Assembly: GCA_016784085.1 (NCBI GenBank)
Contig: JADHVH010000010.1
Span: 1-17,857, forward strand
Direction: 5' to 3'
Length of the DNA stretch: 17,857 nucleotides
From: Candidatus Pacearchaeota archaeon
GTDB lineage: Archaea > Nanobdellota > Nanobdellia > Pacearchaeales > GW2011-AR1
In this document: in pieces, positions 1-6,993 of the stretch
Numbering within the stretch: the first letter of the stretch is position 1
Layout of the letters: each line of letters opens with the position of its first letter
Translations under genes and position numbers: made by a program
The notes under the pieces: model-generated
Told to the model about the DNA's origin: nothing
Database searches by the model: none
The model's input: only the letters and a program-made list of their open reading frames with translations

Positions 1-174
1 AACAAAGATTCTAATGTTTCTTTTGTAGCTTGGAAAAGAAAACATCCAACTGAAAATCCCTTACTTTTAGTTCAAACAAAGGGTAAAACAGCTAAAAAAG
101 CTGTGGATGATGCTGTTTCAGCAATAACAAAAGAACTAGATTCTATTGCTTCTAATTTTTCTAAATTAAAATAA
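1..174 (+). CDS. rpoL: DNA-directed RNA polymerase subunit Rpo11/RpoL, C-terminal part
   Basis: Frame 1 is open from the window edge to a TAA at 172-174, giving 57 residues of a protein whose N-terminus lies outside the window. The pattern FVAWKRKHPTENPLLLVQTK, followed by a helix of Ala, Lys and Glu residues, matches archaeal Rpo11/eukaryotic Rpb11. In that family a short strand and an HP motif precede a beta strand with TxG/TKG and a long C-terminal dimerisation helix. Rpo11 pairs with Rpo3 to form the assembly platform of RNA polymerase in the cytoplasm. The family is about 90 residues long, so roughly the last two thirds are present. The Nudix-like gene downstream has its own TATA box. 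The assignment rests on family recognition from a fragment. Confidence 0.72.
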   Translation, partial: NKDSNVSFVAWKRKHPTENPLLLVQTKGKTAKKAVDDAVSAITKELDSIASNFSKLK

Positions 175-210
175 TTTTAAAGAAAACTAGTTTTGGGTTA
201 CAATAATCTT

Positions 211-218
211 TTTATAAG
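211..218 (+). promoter_or_regulatory. TATA box of the interrupted Nudix-like gene
   Basis: TTTATAAG, preceded by AATCTT, is centred about 24 nt before the ATG at 238. This is the archaeal spacing for a leaderless transcript. It argues against the upstream TTG at 193 as a start, because the box would then lie inside the gene. Confidence 0.55.
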
Positions 219-237
219 AACAGAAACTTTACAATTA

Positions 238-657
238 ATGAAGAATATCTTAGCTGTTATTGTTAAGGAGGGTAGTTTATTAACTATTAATAGGAATGAG
301 CAGTTGGTTCTTCCCCCTATGGCTGTTAGTTCTGAAAAAAGTACTAAGGATGGAATGGGCTCTACAAAACCACCTCAATTATTATATTGATTAGAATCTC
401 CTTTTTTAGAAGTTGTTTTTGAAAGATCTGGTCTAAAATATTATGGTTCTATGATTGATAACCTTAGAGTTGAGGCCAATTCTCATAAAATGCTACCATC
501 TGGATTTAGTTTATATTCTCTTTCAGATGTCCAGGGCTTAGAAAAATATAATGGATCTTTTATTTGGGTTAAAAATCCTTCTCATAATGATCTTTCTTTA
601 GGCACTAGGCATGTTGCTCAAAAACTTGCTGAACAAGGTTTTATCTCTTCACTATAA
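238..657 (+). pseudogene. Nudix-like domain protein interrupted by one in-frame TGA
   Basis: One frame runs from ATG 238 to tandem TAA stops at 655-660 (139 codons) and is broken only by TGA at 388-390 (codon 51). Both sides read as one protein. The start (MKNILAVIVKEGSLLTINRN) looks like the first strands of a Nudix hydrolase. After the stop, a LEVVFERSGL segment sits where the Nudix box REUxEExGU would be, followed by YYGSMIDNL and a strand-rich tail ending in a helix. Nudix enzymes hydrolyse nucleoside-diphosphate-linked compounds using box Glu residues. Here the RE and EE pairs are degraded, so catalysis is doubtful even if the stop is read through. ATG 238 is favoured by the TATA box at 211-218. 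The gene could be a decaying pseudogene, a recoded gene or a sequencing error. The Nudix call is moderate. Confidence 0.5.
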
Positions 658-691
658 TAATCCTTATTAATCTAAAATAATTTTTATTTAA

Positions 692-1426
692 ATGAGTGAA
701 ATATCTAAAATATCTGCAGGAAGCTTTGATTTAAATAAATGGCTTCATGGAGGTTATGAAAGAGGAGTTATAACTATGCTTGCAGGTCCTCCTGGCAGTG
801 GTAAGACTAATTTTTCTATTTTAGCTACATGTAGTCAGGCAAAAAAGGGAAATAAGGTGATTTTTGTAGATACAGAAGGTGGTTTTTCTACAGAAAGAGT
901 AAAACAAATTGTAGGTGAAGACTATGAAGAAATTTTAGAAAAAATATTTCTTGTTGAATTAACAAATTTTGAAGAACAAAAAAAGTTTTTTGAATCTTTG
1001 AATGGGAAATTAAAGAAAGAACATATTAATTTTATTGTTATTGATGGGATGGCAATGTTATATAGATTAGAGTTAGGAGATGCTTTGAGATTAAAAGATA
1101 GAGACCAAATTAAAGATGTTAATAGAGAAGTTGCAAAACAAATGAGGATCTTAGCTGAAATTTCTAGAAAACAAGATATTCCTATTTTAATTACAAATCA
1201 AGTTTATGCCAACTTTATTTCAGATGAAGATAGAAAAAATGGAGTAAAGTCTGAAATGAATCTTGTTGGAGGAGATTTATTTAAATATTGGAGTAAATGC
1301 ATTATTGAATTAAAAAACGAAAACTCAAAAAAGAAAGCTGTCTTGTTAAAACATAGGAGTTTACCTGTAAAAGAATTTATTTTTGAAATTAGGAATAAAG
1401 GAATATTTAAGAAGAGATGGATATAA
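692..1426 (+). CDS. radB: DNA repair and recombination protein RadB
   Basis: This 244-residue RecA-family ATPase has the size and layout of archaeal RadB, the short paralogue of RadA that lacks the N-terminal DNA-binding domain. Walker A is GPPGSGKT at residues 32-39, a VDTEGG segment lies at 59-64, and Walker B is FIVIDG at 114-119. A polar L2-like stretch (around residues 175-190) contains ITNQVY just before it, and the tail is rich in Lys and Arg. RadB is an accessory factor in homologous recombination that interacts with RadA and with Hjc resolvase in other archaea. The downstream nreA is another repair gene, 55 bp away in the same direction, with a hairpin in between. The start follows an AT-rich leader with no clear Shine-Dalgarno site. 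The family assignment is secure; a KaiC-like protein is the only alternative I considered, and the length argues against it. Confidence 0.88.
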   Translation: MSEISKISAGSFDLNKWLHGGYERGVITMLAGPPGSGKTNFSILATCSQAKKGNKVIFVDTEGGFSTERVKQIVGEDYEEILEKIFLVELTNFEEQKKFFESLNGKLKKEHINFIVIDGMAMLYRLELGDALRLKDRDQIKDVNREVAKQMRILAEISRKQDIPILITNQVYANFISDEDRKNGVKSEMNLVGGDLFKYWSKCIIELKNENSKKKAVLLKHRSLPVKEFIFEIRNKGIFKKRWI

Positions 1427-1444
1427 TCTTTTCAAAAAAGATTA
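1424..1444 (+). terminator. 9-bp hairpin starting at the radB stop codon
   Basis: TAATCTTTT, a CAA loop, then AAAAGATTA form a perfect 9-bp stem whose first three bases are the radB TAA. It could act as a 3' end or processing signal, or attenuate read-through into nreA. No long T-tract follows, so an intrinsic terminator role is unproven. Confidence 0.4.
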
Positions 1445-1481
1445 GACAAAACAAGGCAATTTGATAAAATAAAAGAGGAAG

Positions 1482-2690
1482 ATGGAAAAAGATATTAAAT
1501 TTGAAGTAATGAAAAAGATAGCTGATACTAATTTTAAATATCAGAACTTAACAAAGATAGATAAAATTGATTCTAATTCTCCTCCAAGTGTTTTTGTGGG
1601 GTCTAAGTTAAAATATCCTTCTGTTAATGTAGGGATTCTTTCTCCAATAGAAAAAGAAAAAGAAGCTTGGGTTTATGATGATGAAGCTTATTGGGCTCAA
1701 AATGATTTTCAAATTAAAGATGTGATTAAGTTAAGAGATAGTCTATTGAATTCAAGGTTTCAGGCAAAGGTTTCTGATTCTAGAACAAATAAAAAATTTG
1801 TAGAAATTGCTAAAGAAATTGCTATTTCTAGTAAACCAGTGGATATAGAATTAGAATTAAATAAAAATTTAAATATTGGAAGAAAAAAAGATAAAGTTGT
1901 AGTTCCCCATGGGATGAAAGCAGGATTAAAAAAAGCTAAAATAACAAGCAATGTAAAAGTACATCAAAAGCTAGATCATGCAATGAATGATGAAATAAAA
2001 GCTGAACAGGGAATTCTTTCTCTTTACAAAAATAAATTTTCAGAATATACTCTTAATAAAATTTTAAGTGTAGGTGTTTTGGGATTAAAGAAAAATAAGA
2101 AGTTAGTACCTACGCGTTGGAGCATTACTGCTACAGATGATATAATTGGTAAGAATTTAATTAAACAAATAAAGAATTATAAGTGGATTGAAGATCATGA
2201 ATTATATTTTGGGCAGTTTATGGGTAATTGTTATTTAATTTTATTAATTCCAGGAGTTTGGAGTTATGAATTATTTGAATTATATTTTCCAGGAAGTTCT
2301 TGGAATCCTTCTAGTGAAATAAAAGCTTCAACAGACCATGAATTATATTCTGGAAGAAAATCCTATGCCTCTCAAACAGTTGGAGGTTATTATGCTGCAC
2401 GTTTACCTATTTTAGAACATTTAAATAAAATAAAAAAACAGGCAACTGTCGTGACTGTTAGAATTGAAACTCCTAGTTATTGGGCTGCATTAGGAGTTTG
2501 GGTTGTTAGAGAAAGTGTTAGAAAGGCATTTAAAAATAAAAATTTGAAATTTAAAAGTTTAGATGAATTAATTGAATCTGCTAAAAAAATTGGATATATT
2601 AAATATGGTTTTAATCCTTCTGGAATTTTTAAAAAAAGTTTATTGTTAAATTCTACTAAAACTCAGAAGAATCTACGTGGCTGGTTCTGA
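1482..2690 (+). CDS. nreA: Archaeal DNA repair protein NreA
   Basis: This 402-residue protein matches the archaeal Nre family. The signature SPPSVFVG, followed by YPSVNVGIL, lies at residues 33-52, and a large conserved C-terminal region contains a DHELYSGRKSYAS segment. Nre proteins act in repair of alkylated or crosslinked DNA and bind the sliding clamp. The last eight residues, QKNLRGWF (395-402), are a canonical PCNA-interacting motif (Qxxhxxaa) placed immediately before the TGA stop. The N-terminal four-Cys zinc motif of some Nre homologues is absent, so the protein starts close to the core domain. GAGGA a few bases upstream of ATG 1482 provides a ribosome site. Its position right after radB suggests a small repair unit. 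Because the family is expected to end in the PIP box, this gene also shows that TGA works as a stop codon here. Confidence 0.86.
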   Translation: MEKDIKFEVMKKIADTNFKYQNLTKIDKIDSNSPPSVFVGSKLKYPSVNVGILSPIEKEKEAWVYDDEAYWAQNDFQIKDVIKLRDSLLNSRFQAKVSDSRTNKKFVEIAKEIAISSKPVDIELELNKNLNIGRKKDKVVVPHGMKAGLKKAKITSNVKVHQKLDHAMNDEIKAEQGILSLYKNKFSEYTLNKILSVGVLGLKKNKKLVPTRWSITATDDIIGKNLIKQIKNYKWIEDHELYFGQFMGNCYLILLIPGVWSYELFELYFPGSSWNPSSEIKASTDHELYSGRKSYASQTVGGYYAARLPILEHLNKIKKQATVVTVRIETPSYWAALGVWVVRESVRKAFKNKNLKFKSLDELIESAKKIGYIKYGFNPSGIFKKSLLLNSTKTQKNLRGWF

Positions 2691-2739
2691 ATAATTAAGT
2701 TTATTAAGTGTTTTTTCTATATTAGTTTGGAGGTGTAAT

Positions 2740-2937
2740 ATGTATAAAAATTGTATGAGTGGTCATTTTGTTTTAGCTATCTTAGTTATTGTTTTTGCTT
2801 TATGGCAAACAGCAGCTTCTAAGTGGATTCTTTTAGCAATAGGTATTATCATGCTTTTACATTCTTTAGGCTGTTCAAGTTGTAAAGTTCCAGAGAAACC
2901 AAAAGCAAAACCTAAAAGAAAAGCTAAGAAGAAGTGA
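2740..2937 (+). CDS. Small two-helix membrane protein with basic C-terminal tail
   Basis: I do not recognise a named family. The 65 residues contain two likely membrane helices (about residues 9-25 and 28-43) separated by a short AASKW turn. A GCSSC Cys pair follows, then a Pro/Lys-rich tail (about residues 50-65) ending in KRKAKKK. The positive tail suggests both termini face the cytoplasm. Cys5 near the N-terminus and the Cys pair after helix 2 could bind metal or form disulfides. A strong GGAGGTG site six bases before ATG 2740 supports translation, unlike the leaderless genes nearby. The next gene, with another strong ribosome site, encodes a secreted protein, so both may concern the cell envelope. 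The TGA stop lies inside a 9-bp inverted repeat. Confidence 0.68.
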   Translation: MYKNCMSGHFVLAILVIVFALWQTAASKWILLAIGIIMLLHSLGCSSCKVPEKPKAKPKRKAKKK

Positions 2938-2955
2938 TTAAAATAATAATCACTT
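2932..2955 (+). terminator. 9-bp inverted repeat over the stop codon of the small membrane gene
   Basis: AAGTGATTA and TAATCACTT pair perfectly around the six-base loop AAATAA, and the left arm includes the TGA stop. A weaker hairpin (AAGTAA / TTACTT, 2963-2968 with 2975-2980) follows. The site may stabilise or end the transcript before the secreted-protein gene. This is inference from structure only. Confidence 0.42.
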
Positions 2956-3007
2956 AAAGAAAAAGTAATCATATTTACTTAAAATAGTCTTATAGACATA
3001 TAGTAAT

Positions 3008-3016
3008 GAAAGGAGG
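3008..3016 (+). promoter_or_regulatory. Strong Shine-Dalgarno site for the secreted protein
   Basis: AAAGGAGGT stands just before ATG 3023 and fits the 16S rRNA tail extended by several bases. It fixes the start. A possible TATA element (ACTTAAAATA) lies about 40 nt upstream of the start, implying a leadered mRNA. Confidence 0.6.
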
Positions 3017-3022
3017 TAAAAA

Positions 3023-4222
3023 ATGAAAAGAAATTTAATTTTATTTATAATAATTAGTTTAGTAGCTGTTAGCCTTGTTACTGCTGCTCCTTGGTCTGGA
3101 TTGTTTAGTGGAAAAGCTATTGATAATAGTCTTGCTGGAGATATAGAACCTGGACAGGAAAGAACACAAGTTAGAAATTCTGGTGGAGAGGTTATTCCTA
3201 TTGGTGCTGGACAAGTAACTTTGATTGAAGAAAAAACTTATGAAACTGAAATGTCTTCTGGAGAAGAATTTTCTATTACTGTTTTAATTATAGAAAATGA
3301 ACTAGTTGGTTTTCAAGTTAATGGTGCTACAGGAGAAATTAGAGTTGGATCTTCAGCAGTTATTAATGGTCTTAATATTAAGGTTGTAGATGCTTTTGAT
3401 TCTTGGTGGAAGAGAAATTCTGTTATTGTAGAGTTTGAACTTGAAGGAAATGTGCTTGAACCTGGACACACTATTTTGCCTGTAGAAGATGATGATTATG
3501 ACGGAACATTTAATTTGGTAGAAAATTCTGGAGTAATTACTGAATCTGGACATGTTGTTTCTATAGAACATATTAGTTCTTCAGAAGTTAGATTAAATAT
3601 TAATGGGGAAAGTACAAGTGCTTTAGAAGAAGGAGAAACTCAAGTTATGAGTGATGGTAGTAGATGGGCTATTTTAGTAATAAACTATACTTCACATGAT
3701 GGAGGAATATCAAGTGTCTATATAGGATATAATATTCTTGAGGTTGTTGAAGATCCTTTTGAAGATGAAGAAGTAACTCATGCCGGAATTTTGAGTATGT
3801 TAAATAATGCTGAACCAACTGCCCAATTTTTATTAGGCTTATCTAGTAGTAATGGGGAAATTATTCAATATATGAGTGGGGATGCATTTTGTGGATTGTC
3901 TAAAACTTGTTTATTTGGTTATTCTGTAATTAATTTTCCAAACACTCCTTATTTTGGTTCTGAAGGACATTCTTTAATTAGTTGTCAAACAGTATATGAT
4001 TTAGAAACAATTCAACAACATAATGATTGGGTTAATGGAAGCACATTTAGTTTACAATATATGTGTGTTGACACTCCTTCTGAAGGAGCTCAGGTTGCAG
4101 GAGGATTTGGATGTAGAGAATGTAGTTCTCCTGGCCAATGTGGACCATATAGCACTTGTTTATCTTCTGGATGTTGTGGAGGAACTGCGCCATCAGGATT
4201 AACTAACGATCAAACTTATTAG
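3023..4222 (+). CDS. Secreted surface protein, Cys-rich C-terminus
   Basis: No named family is recognised. The 399-residue protein begins with a classic signal peptide: MKRN, a hydrophobic core to about residue 20, and VTAA as a likely cleavage point. A GLFSGKAI segment follows, of a kind that I recall at the start of many DPANN surface proteins. Two beta-rich stretches (about residues 65-150 and 175-250) look like tandem copies of one domain, each with a strand, a (V/I)NG turn, a Gly/Ser loop and a closing VI(V)-type strand. The last 120 residues contain ten Cys, six of them in the GCREC...GCCGG cluster, so disulfide bonding outside the cell is likely. There is no C-terminal membrane anchor. 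It may be a cell-surface or attachment protein. TAG is the stop, with a TAA one codon later. It converges on topA with a 10-bp gap. Confidence 0.72.
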   Translation: MKRNLILFIIISLVAVSLVTAAPWSGLFSGKAIDNSLAGDIEPGQERTQVRNSGGEVIPIGAGQVTLIEEKTYETEMSSGEEFSITVLIIENELVGFQVNGATGEIRVGSSAVINGLNIKVVDAFDSWWKRNSVIVEFELEGNVLEPGHTILPVEDDDYDGTFNLVENSGVITESGHVVSIEHISSSEVRLNINGESTSALEEGETQVMSDGSRWAILVINYTSHDGGISSVYIGYNILEVVEDPFEDEEVTHAGILSMLNNAEPTAQFLLGLSSSNGEIIQYMSGDAFCGLSKTCLFGYSVINFPNTPYFGSEGHSLISCQTVYDLETIQQHNDWVNGSTFSLQYMCVDTPSEGAQVAGGFGCRECSSPGQCGPYSTCLSSGCCGGTAPSGLTNDQTY

Positions 4223-4232
4223 AACTAATTTT

Positions 4233-6611
4233 TTATTCTTTTTTCTTTTTCTTTATTTTTTTAACTTCTGGCTTGGTCTCGGGATTATTTTTTAATTCTT
4301 CTTCTTGCTTTTTCCTATATTCTTCAATTCTTTCTTTATTAGTAGGGCATTCAGGATTAAAACAGAAAGTCCAAGGCCTTTTACCTTTACTTAATCTTAT
4401 TAACATTGGGAAACCACATTCCTCACAAATTTTTTCTGTTTTTTTGATTTGGCCATTTGGAGGAAGAGTAAATGTATTTTTACAATTAGGATAAGCATTA
4501 CAGGCCACAAAATATCTTCTATTTATTTTAGAATAGGTAATTCCAAGGTTACCTTTTTTACATTTAGGACAAATATTTAATTTGTTTTCCTCCCTTTGTT
4601 GTTCTATTAATTCAGTGTTAGCTGCTAAAAGTTTTTTTCCTATTTTAATTTCATTTTCTCTAAATTCAGAAGTAATTCCAATAATTGTTTTTTTAGCTGT
4701 TTCAAGAACCTTTTGTTCTTTTTCAAGAAGAATTTCTTTTCCTTTTGATTGCCTTATTTCCTCCATTCCTTTTTCAAAATTTCTTGTTAACTTTTGATCA
4801 ATAATTATTGGGGAATATTTTTTTAGAGTAGATATTAAAGAAATTCCTAATGGAGTCATTTCTATGCTTTTTTCTTTAATATAGTTCCTGTTGTAAAGTG
4901 TTTCTAAAATACTTGCTCTTGTAGCTTTTGTACCTAGATTTCTTTTTTCAAGTTGTGTTAAAATAGATGCTGGAGAATATCTATTTGGAGGTTTAGTTTC
5001 TTTTTCTTCTGTTCTTGAACTAATTATTTTCACCGGGCCTTCAATGTCTGGAACTTCTAATTCTTTTAACTTATAGGGATATATTTCCATCCAAGCTTTT
5101 TTCTTTATTGAAGATCCTCTTGTGGAGAACTTCTTTTTATCAACATCAACACTAATTGTTTTATTTTCTATTTCAGCATCTTCACAAAATAATGCTAAAA
5201 ATCTTTTTACAATTAAACTATAAATTTTTTCTTCATCTCCTGAAAGTTTTTTAAATTCTCCAGTAGGATAAATAGAAGGATGAGCAGGATCAGTTCCTTT
5301 TCCTTCAATAGGTTTTTTCTTTTTTATTAAATGTTCAACAGAATATTCTTTTGCAATTTTTTTAAGTATTGTTTTATAATCAATTGATTCTGGTAGTTTT
5401 TGACTAGATGTTCTAGGATAGGAAATTAATCCTGCCAAATATAATGATTGTGCTGCTTGAATTGTTTTTATAGGAGTTATTCCATGAAGACTATAAGCCT
5501 GAGTTTGTAGATTAGTTAAATTAAAAGGAGGGTTAGGGGGGAGAATGTTTGTTGTTTTTTTAAGTTTAGCTTCTACTTTTTGACCAACAATATTTTCAAA
5601 TTCAGTTAGTTCTTTTTCATTAAAAATATCTTTATTATGTTTTAATTCAAGTTCATGTTTATTTTTTATAGTTGCATAAATATTCCAATATTTTTGAGGT
5701 TCAAATTTTTGTATTTCTTTTTCTTTTTCTGAAATTAATTCTAATGCAGGACCTTGAACTCTTCCTACAGACATTATTCTGAATTTTCCTGTTGTTTTTA
5801 TGGCATTCATTAATGATCTTGAAAGATTTATACCATAAAACCAATCTAAATAATGTCTTGTTTCTCCGGCAATTGCTTGTCCCCAATCTAAACTAGGAGA
5901 TTTATTATCATAAGCATTATTTAATTCCTGATTTGTTAAAGTAGAGAATTTCATTCTAGAAGCATCTTTTTGTCCACATAGAAATCTAACAACATTTAGT
6001 CCAATAACTTCTCCTTCAATATCATAATCTGTAGCAACTGTAACACTTTCTGCTCCTTTTACAAGTTTTAAAATAGTATCATAATATCTTTTAGTAAAAT
6101 CTTTTTTTCTAACTAAATAATTAGGATACCATTCTAAATTAAAAATAGGTTTATCAGAAGAAACTTTTTCTTTTTGTTTTAGGGTGAATAAATGACCTAC
6201 TGCACAAGTAACTACAATTTTTTTGCCATCTCTGTCAACCTCATAATAGGGTATTTTTTTCAAATCCTTTTTTGTTGATTTTCCTAATGCTGAAGAAATT
6301 TTTAATGCTGCTTGAGGTTTTTCAGTAATTATTAACTCATACCCTTCTGATTTTAATTTTACTTTAGGGTGTGAAAAGTTTTTTCTATTAATTACTTTGG
6401 GCTTTTTTTTAGATGTTTTTCTTTTGGTTTTTTTAGTAGTAGTTTTTCTCTTAGTTGTTTTCTTTTTTACTTTTTCAATTGTTTCCAAATCTTTTCTTTC
6501 TGGTTTCTTTTCTTTTTTTTCAATGGTATGTTTTAGATCTGTTTCATCTACAGGAAAATAGTTTTCAGCTACTTTTTCTCCTTTTGATTTTTTTTGTTTT
6601 TTCTTTACCAT
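4233..6611 (-). CDS. topA: DNA topoisomerase I (type IA), with Lys-rich tails
   Basis: The 792-residue protein relaxes negatively supercoiled DNA through a transient 5'-phosphotyrosine link. The Toprim domain starts near residue 91 with Glu97 in ITEKPQAA and the acidic triad D195, D197, E199 in ATDYDIEGE. GETRHYLDWFYGINLSR (249-265) and MSVGRVQGPAL (280-290) are typical type IA motifs. The catalytic Tyr is Y398 in GLISYPRTSS. Two C-terminal zinc fingers use C681/C684/C704/C710 and C729/C732/C750/C755. The odd part is an N-terminal extension of about 90 residues crowded with Lys, Arg and Thr (for example KKTTKRKTTTKKTKRKTSKK), resembling a histone H1-type tail. The C-terminus also ends in a Lys run. 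There is no helicase domain, so this is not reverse gyrase. The gene is divergent from a wHTH gene across a 115-bp spacer. Confidence 0.93.
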   Translation of the reverse strand: MVKKKQKKSKGEKVAENYFPVDETDLKHTIEKKEKKPERKDLETIEKVKKKTTKRKTTTKKTKRKTSKKKPKVINRKNFSHPKVKLKSEGYELIITEKPQAALKISSALGKSTKKDLKKIPYYEVDRDGKKIVVTCAVGHLFTLKQKEKVSSDKPIFNLEWYPNYLVRKKDFTKRYYDTILKLVKGAESVTVATDYDIEGEVIGLNVVRFLCGQKDASRMKFSTLTNQELNNAYDNKSPSLDWGQAIAGETRHYLDWFYGINLSRSLMNAIKTTGKFRIMSVGRVQGPALELISEKEKEIQKFEPQKYWNIYATIKNKHELELKHNKDIFNEKELTEFENIVGQKVEAKLKKTTNILPPNPPFNLTNLQTQAYSLHGITPIKTIQAAQSLYLAGLISYPRTSSQKLPESIDYKTILKKIAKEYSVEHLIKKKKPIEGKGTDPAHPSIYPTGEFKKLSGDEEKIYSLIVKRFLALFCEDAEIENKTISVDVDKKKFSTRGSSIKKKAWMEIYPYKLKELEVPDIEGPVKIISSRTEEKETKPPNRYSPASILTQLEKRNLGTKATRASILETLYNRNYIKEKSIEMTPLGISLISTLKKYSPIIIDQKLTRNFEKGMEEIRQSKGKEILLEKEQKVLETAKKTIIGITSEFRENEIKIGKKLLAANTELIEQQREENKLNICPKCKKGNLGITYSKINRRYFVACNAYPNCKNTFTLPPNGQIKKTEKICEECGFPMLIRLSKGKRPWTFCFNPECPTNKERIEEYRKKQEEELKNNPETKPEVKKIKKKKKE

Positions 6612-6639
6612 TTTTGTATGTTTTTCAAGAGTAGTGTTA

Positions 6640-6652
6640 ATTAATAAATATT
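6640..6652 (-). promoter_or_regulatory. Possible TATA element of topA
   Basis: On the minus strand TATTTATTAATTA is centred about 34 nt before the topA ATG (6611), which predicts a leader of only a few bases. The region is so AT-rich that other boxes are possible. Confidence 0.35.
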
Positions 6653-6661
6653 ACGAAATAT

Positions 6662-6675
6662 ATGTTTAGAAACAT
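6662..6675. promoter_or_regulatory. 14-bp dyad in the topA/wHTH divergent promoter
   Basis: ATGTTT-AG-AAACAT is a perfect dyad between the two divergent starts and abuts TTTAAAAG at 6675-6682. It is a reasonable operator for the neighbouring winged-helix protein, but no binding evidence is visible. Confidence 0.42.
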
Positions 6676-6698
6676 TTAAAAGTACATTACCATCTCAA

Positions 6699-6704
6699 TA
6701 TATA
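6699..6704 (+). promoter_or_regulatory. TATA box of the wHTH gene
   Basis: TATATA is centred about 25 nt before ATG 6727, fitting a leaderless transcript. A second candidate, TTTAAAA, lies at 6675-6681 and would give a short leader. Confidence 0.42.
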
Positions 6705-6726
6705 CTTTAAACTACACATATCCAAA

Positions 6727-6993
6727 ATGAAAGATAATTTTGATATCTTTTTTAGGAGAAAGCCAGCTTTAATGTTGGTCTCTTTAAAGAAGAATACCAG
6801 GATGAGGTATGGTAGTATTTTGGCTAAAGAAGTTGACTGTACGTATAGCCACGCAGTCAAGATATTGCAGACGTTGGAAGTGCTAAAGTTAGTCGAGTTT
6901 GAGAAAAAAGGAAGAATCAAACTTATTAGATTGACTAAGCGCGGAAAAGAGGTTGCGGATGCAATAGAGAATATTCAGAATTTGATCAAGTAG
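6727..6993 (+). CDS. Winged-helix DNA-binding regulator (MarR/ArsR-like)
   Basis: The 88-residue protein has the layout of a single winged-helix domain: an N-terminal helix with RRKPALMLVSL, a recognition region around CTYSHAVKILQTLEVLKLVEF (about residues 38-58), a wing (EKKGRIKLIRLTKRG, 59-73) and a final helix. It most likely controls transcription, possibly of topA or itself, given the shared promoter region with a 14-bp dyad. Its codon use stands out: AAG, GTC, ACG, TTG, AGG and GCG are frequent while neighbours strongly prefer AAA, ATT and TTA. This may mean transfer or different expression constraints. After the TAG stop, the -1 frame stays open to 7079 with similar codon use, so the annotated C-terminus may be cut short by a frameshift. 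Confidence 0.75.
   Translation: MKDNFDIFFRRKPALMLVSLKKNTRMRYGSILAKEVDCTYSHAVKILQTLEVLKLVEFEKKGRIKLIRLTKRGKEVADAIENIQNLIK

Noticed and set aside
166..180. TTAAAAT-A-ATTTTAA palindrome at the rpoL stop
   Set aside because: Pure A/T with a one-base centre; expected often in this composition.
193..237. TTG 193 as the start of the Nudix-like gene
   Set aside because: A TATA box lies at 211-218, inside this stretch, and the family-like sequence begins at ATG 238.
1760..1951. Antisense and out-of-frame ORFs inside nreA, topA, the secreted protein gene and the methyltransferase gene
   Set aside because: They are shadows of clearly conserved genes, with unnatural amino-acid composition and no initiation signals.
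4233..6611. Reverse gyrase
   Set aside because: No helicase domain or motifs precede the Toprim domain, only a Lys-rich tail.
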